Origin: Annona cherimola | Lineage: Eukaryota > Streptophyta > Magnoliopsida > Magnoliales > Annonaceae | Length of the DNA stretch: 64,000 bases | NCBI GenBank assembly: GCA_030490835.1 | Contig: CM059971.1 | Coordinates: 1,545,919 to 1,609,918, forward strand | Reading direction: 5' to 3' | Part shown: in pieces, positions 59,795 through 64,000 of the stretch | How positions within the stretch are numbered: position 1 is the stretch's first letter | Layout: every line of letters starts with the position of its first letter | Made by a program: the position numbers and the translations under genes | Notes under the pieces: generated by a model | What the model was told of the DNA's origin: nothing | Seen by the model: only the letters and a program-made list of their open reading frames with translations | Database searches by the model: none

Positions 59795-62660
59795 ATGGAA
59801 ACTCCATCACAACCCATGTTTGAAGACCTCTCTGAATCCCACCTCCATGCTCAGAGTCCTCGTCCTGCACAAAGTTCAGAAGATATCTCATCATCCAGTG
59901 GAAATGATACCTGCACTGATGACGCAGTTGCAGCATCCGCACACACTTCTCTCTCAAACTAGAAGCTTGGCATCATTGGGACTTATGAAAGCAGCATTGG
60001 ATGGATGCGGAGGCAGTTCAAAGACTCAAAATCTCAGTTCTGTCAAAATCAGTGAAGCTACTTCAGATGAAGAAGAAGATGATCTGGGAAGTTACAATCT
60101 TACAGAAACCTCTTCATCTTTGGATGATTTTAAGACTCAAAACCTCATTCTTGCTGATATCAATGAGAAGGTTTTAACTGAACCAAGCTCTGCCATTCCA
60201 ATGAAATTTGGAAACATGTCAGTTGAGATGAATAAAGTCAAAAACGAAAGCTCCCATCTCAAGAATGTCATAGAAGGCTCATCAATAGACATTGAAACTC
60301 TCTGCACCCAAAATCTCCTACTGCTTAAATTCCACAAGGAAATCTCCACTCAACTCAGATACTTAGAAACACAAAACCTTGAGCTTGACAAATCTAGCTC
60401 GAATGTGATGCTTTCCAGGCTCAAATATCCATTATTTCAGCATCACTTAGATGTGCCTACTCTGAATGAGATGATCTTCAATCCAAACTCAACAGGCTAG
60501 GGGAGGAAATCAAACTGCAATTGGAAGAAAGGAACGGGCAGATTCAAGTGATTCTGGAGGGAGAAGATATCCTGGCATCTGTAAAAGAATGCTTGAAATG
60601 AATTGGTCATCATGTCAACAAAAGAAAGCTAGATCAGCCTCCTGAAGAAGAAGAGCAGGTCCTATTATCTGCAGATAAGAAATCAATACCGTTATCATTG
60701 GAAGATGCAGATGTTTATAGGCTTGCAATTGCTTTGGAATCTATGATTAAAGAACAAGATGAAGAACTTAAAATGAAAATGCAGGTCTTGTCAGAGAGCT
60801 CTGATTCATTCCAAGCAGCAGAAGAGTGCTTGGTGGGGATTGCTGGTGCAGGCCATGAACACAGGATGGCCAATTCTGTGATAGGCAATGAGCCAGTCCA
60901 AGATGACATGGATGTTGGAGAAGATTCAAGGAAGATGCCTGTTGATATTGAAGAAATATATAAACTTGCAGTGGCAGCAGAATCATAGATTGTGGAACGA
61001 GGTGAAATAAGGAGGAGAGAGATAGAGGAAACAAGAAACAGAGTTCAGGTTCTTTCTGACAACTACAATTCGCTTCAAACAGTGAAAGAATGCCTCATAA
61101 GAATTATTGAGAGAGTCAGAGATGAGATGACTAACCTGTGTAAAGAAGACGAAAGGACTCTACTGGAACAATTGAATTTAGATGAAGACTCAAAGAATGC
61201 AAGTACGATAGATGTAGATGCAAAGAGTGTAAGTGTGGAAATTATTGTTATCCATAAGCTTGCTAAATTAGTGGAGGCTCAGATAATAGAACATGAAGAA
61301 TCAAGACTTAAAGAAATGACATGCTTGGAAGAGAGAAGCGGAAGAATTGGAAGAGATAATAGAACATGCAAGTACGAAATATGTTTTTTCTCTCGTCTTC
61401 TATCAATTTATCTAATTTTCTGCATCTTAGAACCACTTGTTTCTTCCTTCGCCCTCAATCTAGATAAGCACAAATAGCATATATGAATTAGCATGGTGTG
61501 GGATGGAATAGAATGTTGTAGAATGATTCATGCACCTAGTCCTGATTTAGTAAAAAAAAGAAGAAGTTATAGGTGATGATGATAATGGATACAAATACTT
61601 TTATAATTGTGATCCACAGTCATACAATTTCGAATGGCCATCTTTCCTAACTTCCTGAATATGAGACATTTTTAGCAACCATTCTTATGAGTCATGAAGT
61701 GGATAGAAATCTCGAACCAAACTATTGTTTTTCAATCATAAACAACACTAAATTCAAAGATAATGATGGAGTTTAACCTTTTTATCTTCCCATAATTGGT
61801 GCATGCATTTTCTGTTATTCTCGCTTCTATGGGCAAAAAATGAACGGAGGACCGACAGATGGTCAGATCAAGTTTCTTATGCTAATTTTGAGCATTTCTT
61901 ACTGAGACATGTAATTTTACCTAAAGTAGATGTAAATTATCTATAGAATAAAAATATGAGCAACTTAGAAATAAAATAATTTGTCAACTTATGTGTCACA
62001 TCCCAGGCTTCTCTCGAGCATGTAAGGACTATCTTTTAGGCCAATCCATTATTAAAGTATTGTCTACATAGTCACAGTATTTAGCTTCTCTCTTCGCAGA
62101 GCCTTCACTCGAGCCTGCGACCTATGGATTTTATTGGTTTTTTATGACCAAGCCTCTCACTAATTGAACTGCAAAACTGCTGAAAAATGCCTAACATTCT
62201 TTTATTTCTATATTTGAAATGGCATTCTCATCTGCGGCTTGTGTCTCACGCAAAATCCAAAAATCATTATTAGATAAAAGCATATATCACATCACAATTA
62301 CAAGTAAGAATTATGTCTCAACTCCCACGTGATGTGGAAAGAGAATTATTCTCACACAAATTTCAGCATAGTGAAAGCTTCAGTTTGTATAGAGTTTCAA
62401 GTTTAAGTTTGTATAGAGTTTCAAGTTTTAACTATCTTTAAGTCATAGAGGCCACAAGTTGTCTTTTCTGTTTAATTGTTAGCATCAAATAAATCATCTG
62501 TTGCATCTACTTATTAGTATTCTTATTAAACTGTGTAGTTCATATGGAAGAAAATCACTTGCTTTTTCATAAATCCCTATCAGGCTTCAACTGCGGAGAA
62601 GATAATGAAGAATCTTTGGCTTGAGATATCCCAGTTAAGGAGATCATTGGACGAATCTAG
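59795..62660 (+). pseudogene. Broken gene for an acidic coiled-coil protein with internal repeats
   Basis: The ATG at 59,795 sits in good context (AGCCATGG) and starts METPSQPMFEDLSE. The frame meets TAG at 59,960, shifts by about 60,040 to the frame of 59,820-60,500 (recurring KTQNL/ETQNL motifs), then shifts again near 60,470. From there one frame runs to about 61,330, broken only by TGA at 60,599 and TAG at 60,986. It contains three imperfect copies of a unit of about 100 residues with (I/V)Y(K/R)LAxAxES and a VKECLxxI- or AEECLVGI-type motif. Another shift near 61,335 leads to EELEEIIEHAS. A separate exon, 62,584-62,660 (KNLWLEISQLRRSLDES), has clean AG and GT borders. Heptad-like Glu/Lys/Leu spacing supports coiled coil. 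The family is not recognised. Several stops and shifts make it a pseudogene. Confidence 0.6.
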
Positions 62661-63419
62661 GTAATTTATTCTTGGAGTGATACATATTTCCTTTCTCTTT
62701 AATTCAGGCTGTCATTGTAGTTATTTCTTGTGACTTCTGCCTCCATATTTCCTTTCGGTTTTTTAAAATTTTTGCATGCTTTGATTTACAAAATTTTCTG
62801 TTCGGAAAAACTGTTTTTTAAGGATTCCTTTCTTTGGAATTTTAGTATCATCGTATTCTCTTTAAAGTATTTTGATTGTTTTGCAATTTGTAGCATTTGC
62901 CCACAACTCTTTTCACGTTTTTCTTTTAAAGTTTAGCACGCTTTCAAATTTAAGATTTTTTAAAAAATTTCCTTTTAGAACTTTAGCTTTTCTATAAGGA
63001 TTCCTTTATTTTTTTTAGATTAGATTGTGGGGTAATACTTCAAAATCCTTACTAGTTTACTTTAAGGGGCAAATGGACTTGTGAACCATGTCATGTGACA
63101 TAAAAATAATCCTTCTCACAAGGTTGATTACGGTTTATGAACAGACCCTAACAGAGAAGTGAACCCCGTAAAGTTGACATAAAATGGATTTGTGATTGGA
63201 CAAAGAACCAACACCATAACTACTAGCTTTCCAACCAATGCCATAACTACTACTTTCCTAGTTGACAATGCATGAAATCCATAACCCCAATGCAAATTAT
63301 TAGTGAAATCTGCTCAAAAACAAACTTTGGATAGCAGAACAAATAGCCAACAACAAAACATTTAAACCACAAATGTACATGATATTTCTCGTGGAAATTA
63401 ATCATGAGAATTGATAGCA
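61481..63419. other. Mostly non-coding DNA around and after the coiled-coil remnant
   Basis: Apart from the 77-bp exon at 62,584-62,660 nothing coding is supported. A short direct repeat, AGTTTGTATAGAGTTTCAAG, occurs twice at about 62,380-62,425. A frame at 62,730-62,936 is phenylalanine-rich and not convincing. Confidence 0.45.
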
Positions 63420-64000
63420 TAAAATTTTAGAAATGAGCAATAGTTGATAATGACTATGGAACATTACCTTGCCCATTTTCAATGCATAACATGCTGACTT
63501 ATTTTGTGTTATGAATGGTTTTATATATATTGAGCAAACTTAGTCTTTATTTGAGTTGTTTAAGTCCTTTTGTCTGCTGGCTTCGTTTGAATTCTTTTGA
63601 ATTTTTTTGAATTTATTGAGCAAACTTAATTCTTTTGAATTTTTTCTCCTTTGCTCATGAAATTTTAGGTTTTGGAGTGCCAGATTTTGGTGTCTTAGTT
63701 TGGTTGATTTCGTGGTCCTCGAGATAAGTTCTGTTCTTTCTTTAATCCACATTTTTTTTGTTTAGGACATATTTTGTGTTATCCGTTTATATTAAAGTTA
63801 TGCTTTTAACCGCGATTAATGCTATCTTTTGTTTGCGACTCAAAGAGCGATTATAATATTCGTTTTATGTTCAGAGAAGATGTTGTGGTTAAGATATTAT
63901 ATTTCATTCGCATTTGATTGGCACCCGCAAGTGGCAGACACTGAATTGATGGGCTATATATGAGCATGAGTAGTTATATTGTAATATAATCTCGTGCATC
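63420..64000 (+). repeat. Dispersed repeat copy running off the window
   Basis: It matches 33,420-33,820 over its whole length in the same orientation: GCTCATGAAATTTTAGG (63,653), GTCTTAGTTTGGTTGATTTC (63,691), TTAAAGTTATGCTTTTAACC (63,792), CACCCGCAAGTGGCAGACAC (63,921). It gives the uninserted form of the site that carries the MITE at 31,881. The repeat continues past the window end. Confidence 0.8.

Noticed and set aside
1..64000. CRISPR arrays, prokaryotic operons, tRNA or rRNA genes, centromeric satellite
   Set aside because: The tandem repeats present are few, diverged and in plant TE context. No tRNA cloverleaf or rRNA sequence was recognised by eye.

Overview
The window is nuclear DNA from a flowering plant. 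The evidence is a spliced plant-type gene with GT-AG introns, Ty1/copia and Ty3/gypsy retrotransposon remains, Tourist-like and hAT-like miniature elements, and very AT-rich repeat-filled intergenic sequence. I cannot name the species. No bacterial, organellar, CRISPR, rRNA or tRNA features were seen.

Only one gene looks intact. It is a four-exon gene at 13,287-17,064 (+) for a plant homologue of sphingomyelin phosphodiesterase 4 (neutral sphingomyelinase 3 family), about 797 residues. It lies in the loop of a large inverted repeat whose arms (about 3,253-8,056 and 17,681-22,327) are diverged copies of one another. Other coding remains are broken: an ARID-HMG-box gene (56,237-58,320) with an in-frame stop and an apparently lost splice donor, and a coiled-coil protein gene (59,795-62,660) with stops and frameshifts. 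Two GC-richer islands (44,720-44,930 minus; 47,458-47,720) look like orphan first exons.

Layout: 1-3,252 featureless AT-rich DNA; 3,253-22,327 inverted repeat with the gene in its loop; 22,328-24,060 nothing recognised; 24,070-30,345 a nested retrotransposon cluster (degraded gypsy on minus, a copia element on plus, and a 1.67-kb solo LTR inserted in the copia gag); 30,455-35,560 a family of tandem and inverted AT-rich repeats with MITE insertions; 35,561-38,370 mostly unassigned DNA with hAT-like and Tourist-like elements; 38,380-41,845 the 3' end and long LTR of a Ty3/gypsy element; 41,846-50,400 intergenic DNA with a hAT-like element, MITEs and short tandem duplications; 50,700-55,180 dispersed and tandem repeats; 55,190-62,660 the two pseudogenes; 63,420-64,000 another copy of the dispersed repeat, running off the window.

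I found no new multi-gene system. The most informative structures are the inverted repeat around the sphingomyelinase gene, the hairpin-repeat array inside the nested solo LTR, and two MITE insertions whose empty sites are preserved in paralogous copies within the same window. All coordinates for diffuse repeats are by eye and approximate.
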